A stretch of DNA of 64,000 nt, taken from Comamonadaceae bacterium PBBC1 (lineage in GTDB: Bacteria > Pseudomonadota > Gammaproteobacteria > Burkholderiales > Burkholderiaceae_C). The stretch covers positions 141,838 through 205,837 of the forward strand of contig NKIP01000006.1 in assembly GCA_002256145.1 (NCBI GenBank), written 5' to 3'. A model generated the notes under the pieces. It worked only from the letters and a program-made list of their open reading frames with translations, was not told the DNA's origin and ran no database searches. Below, in pieces: positions 28,609-37,517 of the stretch. How positions within the stretch are numbered: the first letter of the stretch is position 1; each line of letters starts with the position of its first letter. The position numbers and the translations under genes are program-made.

Positions 28609-29533
28609 ACACAATATCTGCCAAAAGGTTGCACGCAATCACCAGCGCGGAAAAAACAAAAGTCACCGCCATGATCACCGGGGTGTCATTGGCCAGCATG
28701 GAGCTGATGATCAAAGAGCCAATGCCCGGCACCCTGAAAATCTGCTCGGTCACAATGGCACCGCCAAAAATGGCTGGCATTTGCAAGGCCACCAGGGTGA
28801 CCACCGGGATGAGCGCATTGCGCAGCACATGCTTGGTGATGACCACTTTTTCGGCCAAGCCTTTGGAGCGGGCCGTGGTCACATAGTCCAGGCGAATCAC
28901 ATCCAGCACCGCCGAGCGCACATAACGCGTCCACGAACCCGCCTGAAACAGGCCCAGCACCGTGACCGGCATGATCATCTGCTTGAGGTGTTCCCAGTAA
29001 AAGCGCCAGCCTGTTTCGGCAATGTCGGCCCGGTACACAAATGGCAACCAGTCCAGGTGGATGCTGAAAAACAGGATCAGCAAGATGCCCGTGAAGAACG
29101 TGGGCAAGGAAAAACCAATAAAGGCCAGCGTGCTGGCCACTTGGTCAAACACCGAATACGGCTTGGATGCGGCGTAAACCCCCACCGGAATGGCGATGCA
29201 CAAAGCCAGAATCTGCGAGGAGCCAATCACCAACAAGGTGATGGGCAGCCTTTGCATGATCAGCGTTTCCACATCCACCCGGCTGATGAAGGAAAAGCCC
29301 CAGTTGCCCTGCATCATGGCCGTCAGCCAATTCCAGTAGCGCACCATGAGCGGATCGTCCAAACCGAACTTGGCACGCAAGGACGCGGCCACTTCGGCGG
29401 GGATGTTCGGGTTGTTGACCAGCTCACCAAATGGATCGCCGGGGGCCAGTGCCAGCACTGAAAACAACACGAAGCTGATGCCCAGCAAGCTGGGCACGGC
29501 GATCAGGATGCGCCGCAGGATGTAACTGAACAT
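28574..29533 (-). CDS. Peptide-type ABC transporter permease (DppB/GsiC type)
   Basis: 319 residues. It begins MFSYILRRILIAVPSLLGIS, the usual DppB first membrane helix, and has the EAA loop DYVTTARSKGLAEKVVITKH and C-terminal membrane helices. It forms the transmembrane channel with the DppC-type protein. It lies 9 bp after the receptor gene in the five-gene importer operon. Confidence 0.93.
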   Translation of the reverse strand: MFSYILRRILIAVPSLLGISFVLFSVLALAPGDPFGELVNNPNIPAEVAASLRAKFGLDDPLMVRYWNWLTAMMQGNWGFSFISRVDVETLIMQRLPITLLVIGSSQILALCIAIPVGVYAASKPYSVFDQVASTLAFIGFSLPTFFTGILLILFFSIHLDWLPFVYRADIAETGWRFYWEHLKQMIMPVTVLGLFQAGSWTRYVRSAVLDVIRLDYVTTARSKGLAEKVVITKHVLRNALIPVVTLVALQMPAIFGGAIVTEQIFRVPGIGSLIISSMLANDTPVIMAVTFVFSALVIACNLLADIVYGWLDPRISFA

Positions 29534-29542
29534 GGCTGTCGA

Positions 29543-31333
29543 TCAGGTGTTGCGGTACCAATCCTTGAGCAACCAGAAGTCGTTGTCCCAGCCGCTCAGC
29601 GGTGCCACCAGGTTGTTCACCGCGCCCGATGTGCGTGGGCGGTAGACCACCGGGATGATGCACACCCCGGCCACGGCCAACTCGTTCATCTTGATGAACA
29701 TGGCCGCACGCTTGATGGGGTCCATCTCGCTGAGTGCAGCGGTGTAGACAGCGTCGTACTCAGGGCTGGACCAACGGGTCATGTTGCGGCCTTGCCACTT
29801 GTTGGCCTTGGTGGCGTATTCCCAAGAGCAGTACTGGTCCATGAATTTCTCAGGGTCCGGCTGCGGCATGGTGGTGGTGAACATCTGCACATCACAAAAG
29901 AACTTGGTGTAGGTGTCGGGGTTGGCGGGGTCGGACGAGAAATACACCGAGCCGGTCACAGATTTGAGCTCCATGTCCACACCGGCTTTTTGCGCCGCTT
30001 GTTTGATGATCTGCTGGGTCTTTTGCCGAGGGCCGTTGATGGAAGTCTGAAACACCAGTTTCAAGCGCTTGCCGTCCTTGACGCGAATGCCATCTGAACC
30101 CTTTTTCCAGCCTGCACCTTCGAGCAAGGCACTGGCTTTGTCGATGTTGAATTCGAACTTGGTGTTTTTGGACACGAAGCGCTGCGGGTTGTTCAGAAAG
30201 TTGGCCGTCGCAACACCCGTGCGACCATAAATGAACTTTTGCACGCCATCGCGGTCCACCAGCATGTTCAGCGCCTGGCGCACCGCGATGTCGCTCAGGA
30301 TCGGATGCTTGGTCTTGCTGTTGGCCCGCTCGCCATCGACCTCGGTCCACGGGTCAGTCATGTTCAATTGAATGAATTCGATGTTGCCGCCCGGCACAAT
30401 GTTGGTGCGCCCCTTGCCGCCTTGCTCCAGGCGCAGCAGCAGCTCGTCTTCGACCTGCAGGTTCCAGGCGTAATCAAACTCGCCCGTTTGCAACACGGCA
30501 CGCGCCGCCGACACGGCATCGCCCCCGCCCTTCATTTCGATGCTGTCAAAGTAGGGGCGGTTGGCCTCGTGGTATTCGTTGTTGATGACACCACGCACCA
30601 TGTCACCCGGCTTGAAGTCCACAAACTTGTAAGGACCAGTGCCCACGGGCTTGAGGTTGTTGGGCGCTTCGCGCGACTTGGCCCCTTTGTAGGCTTCGAA
30701 CAAATGTTTGGGCAAGATCATGCCCAAGTTGCCCACCAACGGATCGGCCCAATAAGGCGTGGGCTTGGCAAACTCCACCTTCACCGTGTGGCTGTCAATT
30801 TTGGTGACCTTGATGTCTTTGTAAGAGCCGATGGTCACCGCCGAGGTGGCCGGGTCGGCAGCATATGCGGCCGTGAACACCACATCGTCGGCCGTGAAAG
30901 GCTTGCCGTCATGCCACAGCACATTGCGTTTGAGTTTCCAGGTCACCGATTTGCCATCGCGTGACAGACCACCGTTGGTAGTGCTGGGAATTTCGGCCGC
31001 CAAAAAGGGCACCAAATTTCCGTCGTTGTCCCAACCGGCCAGGGGTTCGTAAAAAATTCGCGAACCCTCTTGGTCTTTGGTACCCACAGCAAAGTGGGGG
31101 TTCAACAAAGTTGCCCCTTGCCACCACAAGGTCTTCAATGGCCCACCACCTCCGCGTTTGGTGGGTTTGTAGGTAGAGGCGGGTTGCGCCATGGCAATGC
31201 CCGACGACATGAGCAGCTGCGAGGCCATGGGCACAGTCAGACCGTAGCCGATCATTTTTCGAATGAAGTCTTTGCGGCTGATGCCTTGTTCTCGAACCTG
31301 CTCAATCAAGCCGCGCAATCCCTTTTCATCCAT
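29543..31333 (-). CDS. Peptide-type ABC transporter substrate-binding protein (family 5)
   Basis: 596 residues, longer than DppA or GsiB (~510-535). The start at 31333 (MDEKGLRGL) has AGGAG 6 bases upstream; ATGs at 31339 and 31363 are worse placed. The mature part has the family 5 pattern (WKLKRNVLWHDGKPFTADDV, VGTGPYKFVDFKPGD, SDIAVRQALNMLVDRDGV). The export signal is unusual: about 20 charged residues, then SRKDFIRK before the hydrophobic core, resembling a twin-arginine motif with RK instead of RR. Ligand unknown; probably peptides. Confidence 0.9.
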   Translation of the reverse strand: MDEKGLRGLIEQVREQGISRKDFIRKMIGYGLTVPMASQLLMSSGIAMAQPASTYKPTKRGGGGPLKTLWWQGATLLNPHFAVGTKDQEGSRIFYEPLAGWDNDGNLVPFLAAEIPSTTNGGLSRDGKSVTWKLKRNVLWHDGKPFTADDVVFTAAYAADPATSAVTIGSYKDIKVTKIDSHTVKVEFAKPTPYWADPLVGNLGMILPKHLFEAYKGAKSREAPNNLKPVGTGPYKFVDFKPGDMVRGVINNEYHEANRPYFDSIEMKGGGDAVSAARAVLQTGEFDYAWNLQVEDELLLRLEQGGKGRTNIVPGGNIEFIQLNMTDPWTEVDGERANSKTKHPILSDIAVRQALNMLVDRDGVQKFIYGRTGVATANFLNNPQRFVSKNTKFEFNIDKASALLEGAGWKKGSDGIRVKDGKRLKLVFQTSINGPRQKTQQIIKQAAQKAGVDMELKSVTGSVYFSSDPANPDTYTKFFCDVQMFTTTMPQPDPEKFMDQYCSWEYATKANKWQGRNMTRWSSPEYDAVYTAALSEMDPIKRAAMFIKMNELAVAGVCIIPVVYRPRTSGAVNNLVAPLSGWDNDFWLLKDWYRNT

Positions 31334-31459
31334 GGTCATCTCCTGTGTTGAAAAATGAAACAAGCCTCAAGGCCTGTAGCACACGTTACCCCCAAATCAC
31401 ACAAACACCATTAGGGTTATGCTTTAGAAGCAGCCCCCAACAATCCCAAAGGAGACAGC

Positions 31460-32614
31460 ATGGCCATTCACAAAAGTTCCATCACCTTGCCCAGCATGAC
31501 ACCCGGCAGCCAACGCAGCATTTCGGTGGTGCGTTTTGGCAAAGCCGGTGCCCGGCCCAAGGTCTACATGCAAGCGGCCATCCATGCCAACGAGATGCCC
31601 GGCACCATGGCCATGCACCACCTCATGCCCTTGCTGGCCGAGGCCGACAAGAAGGGTTTGATTCAAGGTGAAATCATTTTGGTGCCCACCGTCAACCCGA
31701 TTGGCCAGGCCCAATTGGTGGGCAACTCGCACGCGGGCCGCTACAACTTGCTGAGCTACGAAAACTTCAACCGCAACTGGATTGACCTGACCGATGCCGT
31801 GGCCGAACGCGTGGGCAAGAAGCTGGGCTCAGACGCCGAGGCCAATGTGCGCACCATCCGCAAAGCCGCGCAAGACAGCTTGAAGGCCTTGAAGCCCCTG
31901 AACGAGCTGGGCACGCTGCGCGTGGAAGTGCAAAAACTCAGCTGCGATGCCGACTTTGTGCTGGATTTGCATTGCGACATTTACGCCGCACTGCACCTGT
32001 TCGGCGCCAAAAATGATGTGGCCACGGGCACGCTGAATTCGCTGGCGGCCGATCTGGGCGTAGAGGCCACGATGTACAACGACCCCTACCCGAAGGCCCT
32101 GACGTTTTCGGGCGTCAACAGCGTGCTGTGGGCGCGACTGGCCGAGCAGTTTCCGAAGGCCAACATCCCGCAAGCGTGCATGTCCGTCACGGTGGAGATG
32201 CGCAGCCAGCACGATGTGAGCGACGCATTGGGCCAGTCCGATGCGCAAAACCTGTACCGCTGGCTGGTGCGCCAAGGGGTGGTGGGTGGCCAAGCCGCAC
32301 CGCTGAAAAAGCTGAAAACCGCGCCCGCCCCCATGAGCGGCATGGACGTGGGCTACAGCACCTGCACCGGCTTTTTGGTGTTCCATGTGAAGCCCGGCGC
32401 CAAGGTCAAAAAAGGCCAGGCCATTTGTGATGTGATCGATCCGGCCAACCCCAACGGCCCCAAAGGCCGAACCACCTTCACCAGCCAGACCGATGGGGTG
32501 CTGTTTTCACGGCGTCTGGACGGTTACCTGTCCTGGCCCGGCCAAGTGATGTACCGCATCAGCGGCCCCAAACCTCTGCCCCACCGCATCGGGGCCACGG
32601 GGTTGGACGACTGA
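31460..32614 (+). CDS. Succinylglutamate desuccinylase/aspartoacylase-family zinc hydrolase
   Basis: 384 residues, an M14-like zinc carboxypeptidase fold. Zinc ligands are visible as His42 and Glu45 in AAIHANEMPG and a distal His in DFVLDLHCD (about 175). It is likely a deacylase of N-acyl amino acids. The C-terminal part (FHVKPGAKVKKGQAICDVID) resembles the beta-barrel tail of this family. AAAGGAGA lies ahead of the ATG. It is divergent from the peptide importer operon with a ~125-bp shared spacer, so both may answer to the same signal. Confidence 0.88.
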   Translation: MAIHKSSITLPSMTPGSQRSISVVRFGKAGARPKVYMQAAIHANEMPGTMAMHHLMPLLAEADKKGLIQGEIILVPTVNPIGQAQLVGNSHAGRYNLLSYENFNRNWIDLTDAVAERVGKKLGSDAEANVRTIRKAAQDSLKALKPLNELGTLRVEVQKLSCDADFVLDLHCDIYAALHLFGAKNDVATGTLNSLAADLGVEATMYNDPYPKALTFSGVNSVLWARLAEQFPKANIPQACMSVTVEMRSQHDVSDALGQSDAQNLYRWLVRQGVVGGQAAPLKKLKTAPAPMSGMDVGYSTCTGFLVFHVKPGAKVKKGQAICDVIDPANPNGPKGRTTFTSQTDGVLFSRRLDGYLSWPGQVMYRISGPKPLPHRIGATGLDD

Positions 32615-32646
32615 GGGCGAAATTCCCCTGCTCGGCAGACCGTCGG

Positions 32647-32673
32647 ATCGCCAGCAGGGCTGGCTCCTACAAA
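32647..32673 (+). repeat. REP-like element, copy 1
   Basis: 27-nt element opening ATCG, then stem CCAGC (32651-32655) / GCTGG (32659-32663) with a 3-nt loop, then CTCCTACAAA. The same 27 nt recur exactly at 32792-32818. The flank pattern ATCG-hairpin-CTCCTACAA is that of REP elements known from Pseudomonas. Confidence 0.7.
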
Positions 32674-32737
32674 ACCGGGTGTCGCATCGGCTGTTTGCCA
32701 CCGACAAAAACTGGTTATGGCATCAGCTGTTTTTTTC

Positions 32738-32818
32738 TTTGTTGGAGCTTGCCCTGCAAGCGATGATGGTTCGCAGACCACCAGCGTGCTCATCGCCAGC
32801 AGGGCTGGCTCCTACAAA
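32738..32818. repeat. REPIN-like inverted pair of REP elements
   Basis: The left arm (32738-32766) is an inverted REP: TTTGTTGGAG, stem CTTGC (32748-32752) / GCAAG (32756-32760), then CGATGA. The right arm (32792-32818) repeats copy 1 in the opposite orientation. About 25 nt separate them. The two stems differ in sequence but keep perfect pairing, which indicates selection for structure. REPINs of this kind are mobilised by a RAYT transposase elsewhere in the genome; none is in the window. Confidence 0.68.
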
Positions 32819-32877
32819 GTGCAAGGAGGTCGACCTGCGGGGCCATGCTTGTTTTGATTGCCCGGCCACCCGACACC

Positions 32878-34068
32878 TCAAGCTGGCTCATTCAAAAAGC
32901 GCTCCACCAAACGCGTCCAATACGCCGCGCCCACCGACAAATTGGCATCGTTGAAATCGTATTTGGCGTTGTGCAGCATGACGCTGTCCAGGCCATTGCC
33001 CAGGCGCAAAAAGCTGCCCGGCTTGTGCTGCAGGTAATAGGCAAAATCTTCGCTGCCCGTGACGGGACCAAAGGGAAACACCACCTGGTCAGGACCCACC
33101 AGTTCTTCGGCCACCTGTCGGGCAAAGTCGGTTTCGGCCTCGCTGTTGATGACCACCGGGTAACCGCGTTCGTACTCGATCTCCACCTCGCCGCCGTACG
33201 AGCTCACCTGGTCCCGCACCAGGTGCGTGATGCGCTCTTGCAAGCGGTTGCGCACCTCGGGGCTGAACGAGCGGATGCTCAGGCCCAGCGTGGCGAACTC
33301 GGGTATCACGTTGGACGCCTGACCCGCGTGCACCGAGCCAATGGTCACCACCGCTGTTTGTGTGGGGTCGATGTTGCGTGAGACCACCGTTTGCAAAGCC
33401 ATGATCAAGCTGCCCGCGATCATCACCGGGTCCACCGCCTGGTGCGGCCGTGCGGCATGGCCGCCCCGGCCAATCACCTTGATGCGGCAGGTGTCCGAGG
33501 CTGACATGAAAGCGCCCTTGCCAAACATGAAGGTGCCCTGCGCAGCACCCGGGTGGTTGTGCAGGCCAAAAATGGCATCACACGGAAAGCGCTCGAACAG
33601 GCCATCGGCAATCATCTGCTGCGCACCGCTGTTTTGGCCGGCCTCTTCGGCCGGTTGAAACACCAGGTGCACCGTGCCCTGAAACTGCCGCGTTTTGGCC
33701 AGTTGCTGCGCCGCGCCCATCAGCATGGCGGTGTGCCCATCGTGACCACAAGCGTGCATGGTGCCTGCGTGGGCGCTGGCATAGGGCCTGCCGGTTTCTT
33801 CGTGAATCGGCAAGGCGTCCATGTCGGCACGCAAGGCGATGCCACGGCCTTCGCCGTTACTCAGTGAGGCCACCAAACCGTGCCCGCCCACATGGCGCGT
33901 GACGCGGTAGCCCCAGCCCTCCAGCCGGTCACCCACCCATTGCGCGGTGGACTTTTCTTGAAAAGACAATTCGGGAAATTTGTGCAGGTGTTGGCGTGCT
34001 TCGCGCAGCGAGGGCTCGGCCTCGAGCAGGTCCGAGATTTGGCAAAAACAGGTGTAGCGTGCGTTCAT
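32878..34068 (-). CDS. M20-family amidohydrolase (hippurate hydrolase/N-acyl amino acid hydrolase type)
   Basis: 396 residues. Metal-site residues: Cys107 and His109 in MHACGHDGHTAM, the EEAGQ motif (Glu pair), His in GLHNHPG, and SEDFAYYL near the C-terminus; RADMDALPIHE precedes. The cysteine ligand is typical of the hippuricase/IAA-amino-acid hydrolase branch. It cleaves N-acyl or amide-linked amino acids in the cytoplasm. It starts 9 bp after the neighbouring M20 peptidase stop, so the two form an operon. Confidence 0.93.
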   Translation of the reverse strand: MNARYTCFCQISDLLEAEPSLREARQHLHKFPELSFQEKSTAQWVGDRLEGWGYRVTRHVGGHGLVASLSNGEGRGIALRADMDALPIHEETGRPYASAHAGTMHACGHDGHTAMLMGAAQQLAKTRQFQGTVHLVFQPAEEAGQNSGAQQMIADGLFERFPCDAIFGLHNHPGAAQGTFMFGKGAFMSASDTCRIKVIGRGGHAARPHQAVDPVMIAGSLIMALQTVVSRNIDPTQTAVVTIGSVHAGQASNVIPEFATLGLSIRSFSPEVRNRLQERITHLVRDQVSSYGGEVEIEYERGYPVVINSEAETDFARQVAEELVGPDQVVFPFGPVTGSEDFAYYLQHKPGSFLRLGNGLDSVMLHNAKYDFNDANLSVGAAYWTRLVERFLNEPA

Positions 34069-34077
34069 TTCAGACTT

Positions 34078-35472
34078 TCAACGTGACAGCGCAGGCACAG
34101 CGCCCGAGCCCAGATCCCAATACAAACCGGTCATGACGCTCAGCGCCTCGCGCAGCAGCTCGGCGGGCAAATGCTCGTTGGGCGCGTGTTGCGAACAGCC
34201 GGGATACGAGTGCGGCACCCAAATGGTTTTCAGGCCCAGCACGTCGGTGAAGATGTCGTTGGGCAAAGAGCCGCCCAGGTTGGGCAGCACCGCCGGTTTT
34301 TTACCGGTGCTCTGGGCCAGCGAATCCACCGCCCAGCGTACCCAGTCGTCGTCGGGGTCGATGCGGGTGGCCTTGAACAACTCGTCCCTTGCGGCCTTGA
34401 CCTTCACCATCCCAAAACCGTGCCGGTCCAGGTGCCTGCGCAAGGCGGGCAGGATGTCATCCGGGTCAATGCCCACCACAAAGCGCAGCTGGCCACAAGC
34501 CCAGGCCCGCGCCGGAATGGCGTTGACCGGGGTGTCGGGGTTGCCGGTTTTGAAGGCCAGCACTTCAAACGACGACCAGCCAAACACGCGCTCGGCGGGG
34601 CTCAGGCCCGGCTGGCCCCATTCGGGCTCGATCACTGGCCCGTCGACGCCGCCGTCCACCTCGCAATCGGCCAGCACGCGGCGCACCGATGCGGGCAAGG
34701 CGGCCGGCCGCCACTCGGGCACCAGAATTTCGCCCGTGGCCGACACCAGGCTGGCCAGCGCGTGGGCCATCTGAATGCCGGGGTTGGAGATCAAGCCACC
34801 CCAGTTGCCCGAGTGGTGCGCACCCGCACGGGCCTCGATGCTCAGTTCGAAGTTGATGCAGCCGCGAGAGCCCAGAAAAATCGTGGGCCGGTCTGCCCGC
34901 AGGCGGGGGCCGTCCGACGCAATCAGCAAATCGGCCTGCATCACATCGCGGTGCTCGGCGCACACATCGCGCAAACCCGGCGAGCCGGTTTCCTCGCCCA
35001 TCTCGATCAGGTATTTGGCATTGAAGCCCAAGCGCCCGCGCTCGGCCAGCACACAGGCCATGGCCTGCAGGTTGACGCTGTGCTGGCCCTTGTTGTCGGC
35101 AATGCCCCGGCCGTACCAGCGCCCGGCTTGCTCGGTCAGCGACCAAGGCGACAAGCCCTCGCGCCATTCCTTGTCCAGGCCCCGGATCACATCGCCGTGG
35201 CCATAACCCAGCGCGGTGGGCAAAGAAGGGTCTTCGATGCGTTCGGCCCACAAAAACGGCGCTTTGGCCTTGGGGTGATGCAGCAGGCGGCAGTTAAAAC
35301 CCATGGCTTCAAAGGCCGGTTGCATCTCTTGCGTGAGGTAAGCCTGCAGCTGCTCGGCCCGTTCGGGGTTTTGGCTCTCGGTGGGGGCGGCCACGCGCCG
35401 CGCCAGGGTTTGCTGAAAATGGCCTTCGTCAAAATGGCGCTGGGCTCGGTCGATCGCTGCTGCACGGCTCAT
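34078..35472 (-). CDS. M20-family dipeptidase/carboxypeptidase
   Basis: 464 residues from ATG 35472, which has GGAAAG 7 bases upstream; ATG 35493 (MAMESPL) is an alternative without a clear ribosome site. Metal-binding segments YGHGDVIRG, GRGIADNKGQH, MGEETGSPG and a C-terminal SYPGCSQHAPNEHLP are in family order. It has the larger lid domain of dipeptidases. With the downstream amidohydrolase it likely breaks down imported peptides. A perfect inverted repeat (35489-35506) lies across the upstream start. Confidence 0.9.
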   Translation of the reverse strand: MSRAAAIDRAQRHFDEGHFQQTLARRVAAPTESQNPERAEQLQAYLTQEMQPAFEAMGFNCRLLHHPKAKAPFLWAERIEDPSLPTALGYGHGDVIRGLDKEWREGLSPWSLTEQAGRWYGRGIADNKGQHSVNLQAMACVLAERGRLGFNAKYLIEMGEETGSPGLRDVCAEHRDVMQADLLIASDGPRLRADRPTIFLGSRGCINFELSIEARAGAHHSGNWGGLISNPGIQMAHALASLVSATGEILVPEWRPAALPASVRRVLADCEVDGGVDGPVIEPEWGQPGLSPAERVFGWSSFEVLAFKTGNPDTPVNAIPARAWACGQLRFVVGIDPDDILPALRRHLDRHGFGMVKVKAARDELFKATRIDPDDDWVRWAVDSLAQSTGKKPAVLPNLGGSLPNDIFTDVLGLKTIWVPHSYPGCSQHAPNEHLPAELLREALSVMTGLYWDLGSGAVPALSR

Positions 35473-35488
35473 GAGGGGGCTTTCCATA

Positions 35489-35506
35489 GCCATGAAATGT
35501 CATGGC
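35489..35506. promoter_or_regulatory. Inverted repeat upstream of the M20 operon
   Basis: GCCATG (35489-35494) / CATGGC (35501-35506) with 6-nt spacer AAATGT, within 35 bp of the preferred M20 start. It could be an operator or a leader hairpin. No regulator gene adjoins it. Confidence 0.3.
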
Positions 35507-35599
35507 GAATAAGGTCAAACCACCAAGTTGCCAGCACAGCGCCTGCAAGTCAAGCACCCATGTGCTGGCCATGCCCGCAGGTGACAGCCGGGTTGAATT

Positions 35600-36103
35600 T
35601 CAGCGCCTGCCATTGCCCGATTGGCCCGGCTTGGCAAAGTCGGCATCCACCCAGGCCTGCGCGGTCTGGCGGTTGAGCTTGAAACCGGCATCGACTTTGA
35701 TTTCGGCCAGTTCGTCACCGCCTTCGTCCTGCGCACTCAGCATGGCGTAGGGGTTGTCCTCGTCGGGCACGATGCGCAGCAGCACCGTGACGCGGCTGTC
35801 CGGCCCGTTCACGGTCACGCTTTGGTTGAGTTGCGCATGCAGCTGCTGCTCGCTGCGGCGCACAAACTCGCTGGCGGTTTTGACGAGCGTGATGAAGGCC
35901 GTGCCGTCCAGCGGCTTGGGGTTCTTCTTGTCGCGGCCCATGGTCCAGGGGCCGACCAAGGCGGGTTCTGACTCCCCCTGCATGTACATCGCCACCGCCC
36001 AACCGTCGTCGTCATCGTTTTTGATGACTTTGGCGGTCCATTGCTCGTTTTGCCACAGGCGGGGTTCTTGCAGCAGCGGCGTGTCGGATGTGTCGTCGGT
36101 CAT
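35600..36103 (-). CDS. Conserved hypothetical cytosolic protein
   Basis: 167 residues from ATG 36103 (MTDDTSDTPLLQEP). The protein is acidic, without signal peptide or membrane segments. Visible features are an acidic run (KNDDDDGWAVAMYM), then ALVGPWTMGRDKKNPKPLDG, and a beta-rich C-terminal half (RVTVLLRIVPDEDNPYAMLS). I do not recognise a named domain. Coding statistics and a normal Burkholderiales codon pattern support it as real. It lies upstream of and in the same direction as the M20 operon. Confidence 0.65.
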   Translation of the reverse strand: MTDDTSDTPLLQEPRLWQNEQWTAKVIKNDDDDGWAVAMYMQGESEPALVGPWTMGRDKKNPKPLDGTAFITLVKTASEFVRRSEQQLHAQLNQSVTVNGPDSRVTVLLRIVPDEDNPYAMLSAQDEGGDELAEIKVDAGFKLNRQTAQAWVDADFAKPGQSGNGRR

Positions 36104-36406
36104 GGTTCGTTGGCGAAAAGGGGGATGGCGATCATGCCTCATGAAATCGGCCGCTTGAAGTCATGCGCATCAGGCATGGGATGAATATTTTGTATGCCCC
36201 AACCTCGTGGACGATTGCACGCACAGCGCCAAACCAAGCCATTGCCCACAGGCTGGGCGTGTGCAGCCACAAAAACACCACATGCCTGACAAACTCAGTA
36301 GCCATTCAAATTTCATGTCATGAATCCATAGAATGTAATTCTTATTAACTAAAAATTACAGATTGCGGTTTTGAAAAACAACGCGCAATTGCCAAGAAAA
36401 TTTTTT
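36104..36406. other. 303-bp AT-rich divergent intergenic region
   Basis: This spacer between two divergent genes is markedly more AT-rich than the rest of the window, especially from 36290 onward. It holds a 13-bp palindrome TTCATG-T-CATGAA (36312-36324), a candidate operator. No convincing ORF or RNA gene was seen. Confidence 0.5.
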
Positions 36407-37372
36407 ATGAGCCATTCCAAAACTCAAGTCCTGAAGTTCAAATCCATGGCGGCCGTGGCCATGGCTTGCGCCCTCACGCTGTACGCCGCAGCCGCAGAAC
36501 CGGGCATCACCCTGCGCGAATTGCCCCCCCTGCCCGGCGGGGAAAAAGTGGCCATGTGGTCCATGGGCATCATCAATGAAGTACCCGTGTTTGTGCGCAC
36601 CGCCCGCATCGCTGGCAAAGCAGACGACCCTTGCCGTCCCAACTTGTTGGTGGTTCAGGGCGAGACCCAGCTGGGGGGCCAGTACGCCGAGGCAGCCATG
36701 GCCCTGGGCTCCAGCGCCTTGCACCGCCATTGCAAGGGCCAAGTCTGGTACGTCCCCGAGGGACAAGCCGCGCGTTTGCGTGCCGATTTGCGCGGCGAAT
36801 GGCACAACGCAGCAGGCCTCAAGGCGCTGCTTGCAGGTCAGGCCCCCAAACCACTGAGCTACGAAAACCTGGACTTTCCCAGAACCGCAGGTTCGCAGGC
36901 CGTTTCGGTCAGCCAACTCGAATTGGAAGAGCAGTTTTACAAAGAACACCGCCAAAAGCGACCACTCTATGAAGCCAATTTGCAACGCTTCAAACTCTGG
37001 CAAAAACAGCACGGCCTGAAGCAACACGCCACCTTGGACCAATGGAGTCGAAACCCATTCGCCTATGGCGAGCAAGCCATCACCTCGGTGGTGGTTTTCA
37101 ATCGCGCCCTGAACCCTCAAGAAGTCAGCGTGGCCGCACCACGCAACCAAGCAGGTGCCCATGCGCTTTTGCAGCAGGCCGATGCCGGGAGTTGGAAAGA
37201 AGGGGCATGGCTGGTTCTCATCAAACCTGGCACGCCCAAAACCACGTCTTACGGCACCGTGGCCACGGCGCAAGTCTTAGCCAAAGTGGCGTGCTCCGAA
37301 TTCGATTGCGTCGATCAACTGTTCACACCCGGGCAAGGCGATTTGCCGGAGGTTTGGGGCTATAAAAAATGA
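36407..37372 (+). CDS. Uncharacterised secreted protein
   Basis: 321 residues from ATG 36407; an upstream TTG at 36371 is open but unlikely. A signal peptide is visible (AAVAMACALTLYAAAAEPG, cleavage near residue 30). The mature protein has four cysteines that could form disulphides (CRPN, HRHCKGQ, KVACSEFDC) and a helical middle (LELEEQFYKEHRQKRPLYEA). No domain is recognised. It probably acts in the periplasm. Its upstream region is AT-rich with a palindrome, and downstream it converges on the RecQ gene. Confidence 0.65.
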   Translation: MSHSKTQVLKFKSMAAVAMACALTLYAAAAEPGITLRELPPLPGGEKVAMWSMGIINEVPVFVRTARIAGKADDPCRPNLLVVQGETQLGGQYAEAAMALGSSALHRHCKGQVWYVPEGQAARLRADLRGEWHNAAGLKALLAGQAPKPLSYENLDFPRTAGSQAVSVSQLELEEQFYKEHRQKRPLYEANLQRFKLWQKQHGLKQHATLDQWSRNPFAYGEQAITSVVVFNRALNPQEVSVAAPRNQAGAHALLQQADAGSWKEGAWLVLIKPGTPKTTSYGTVATAQVLAKVACSEFDCVDQLFTPGQGDLPEVWGYKK

Positions 37373-37517
37373 GGGGACGGCCAAGCTTCGATTTTTTGTA
37401 GAAGCCCCCCCGTGAGCGATTTCACGCACACCACCAAGGCAAGCCATCGGCCACAGGGCATGCATCACACAGGGGCAGATCCTTCGCCCACAGGGTGGGC
37501 TCGCACCAGGGATAAGT

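Noticed and set aside
37411..37500. Possible repeat shared with 46099-46135 (GCGATTTC followed by an A/C-rich CACC-AAGGCAAG segment)
   Set aside because: Similarity is only about 70% over ~35 bases and no third copy was seen, so chance or weak relic cannot be separated.
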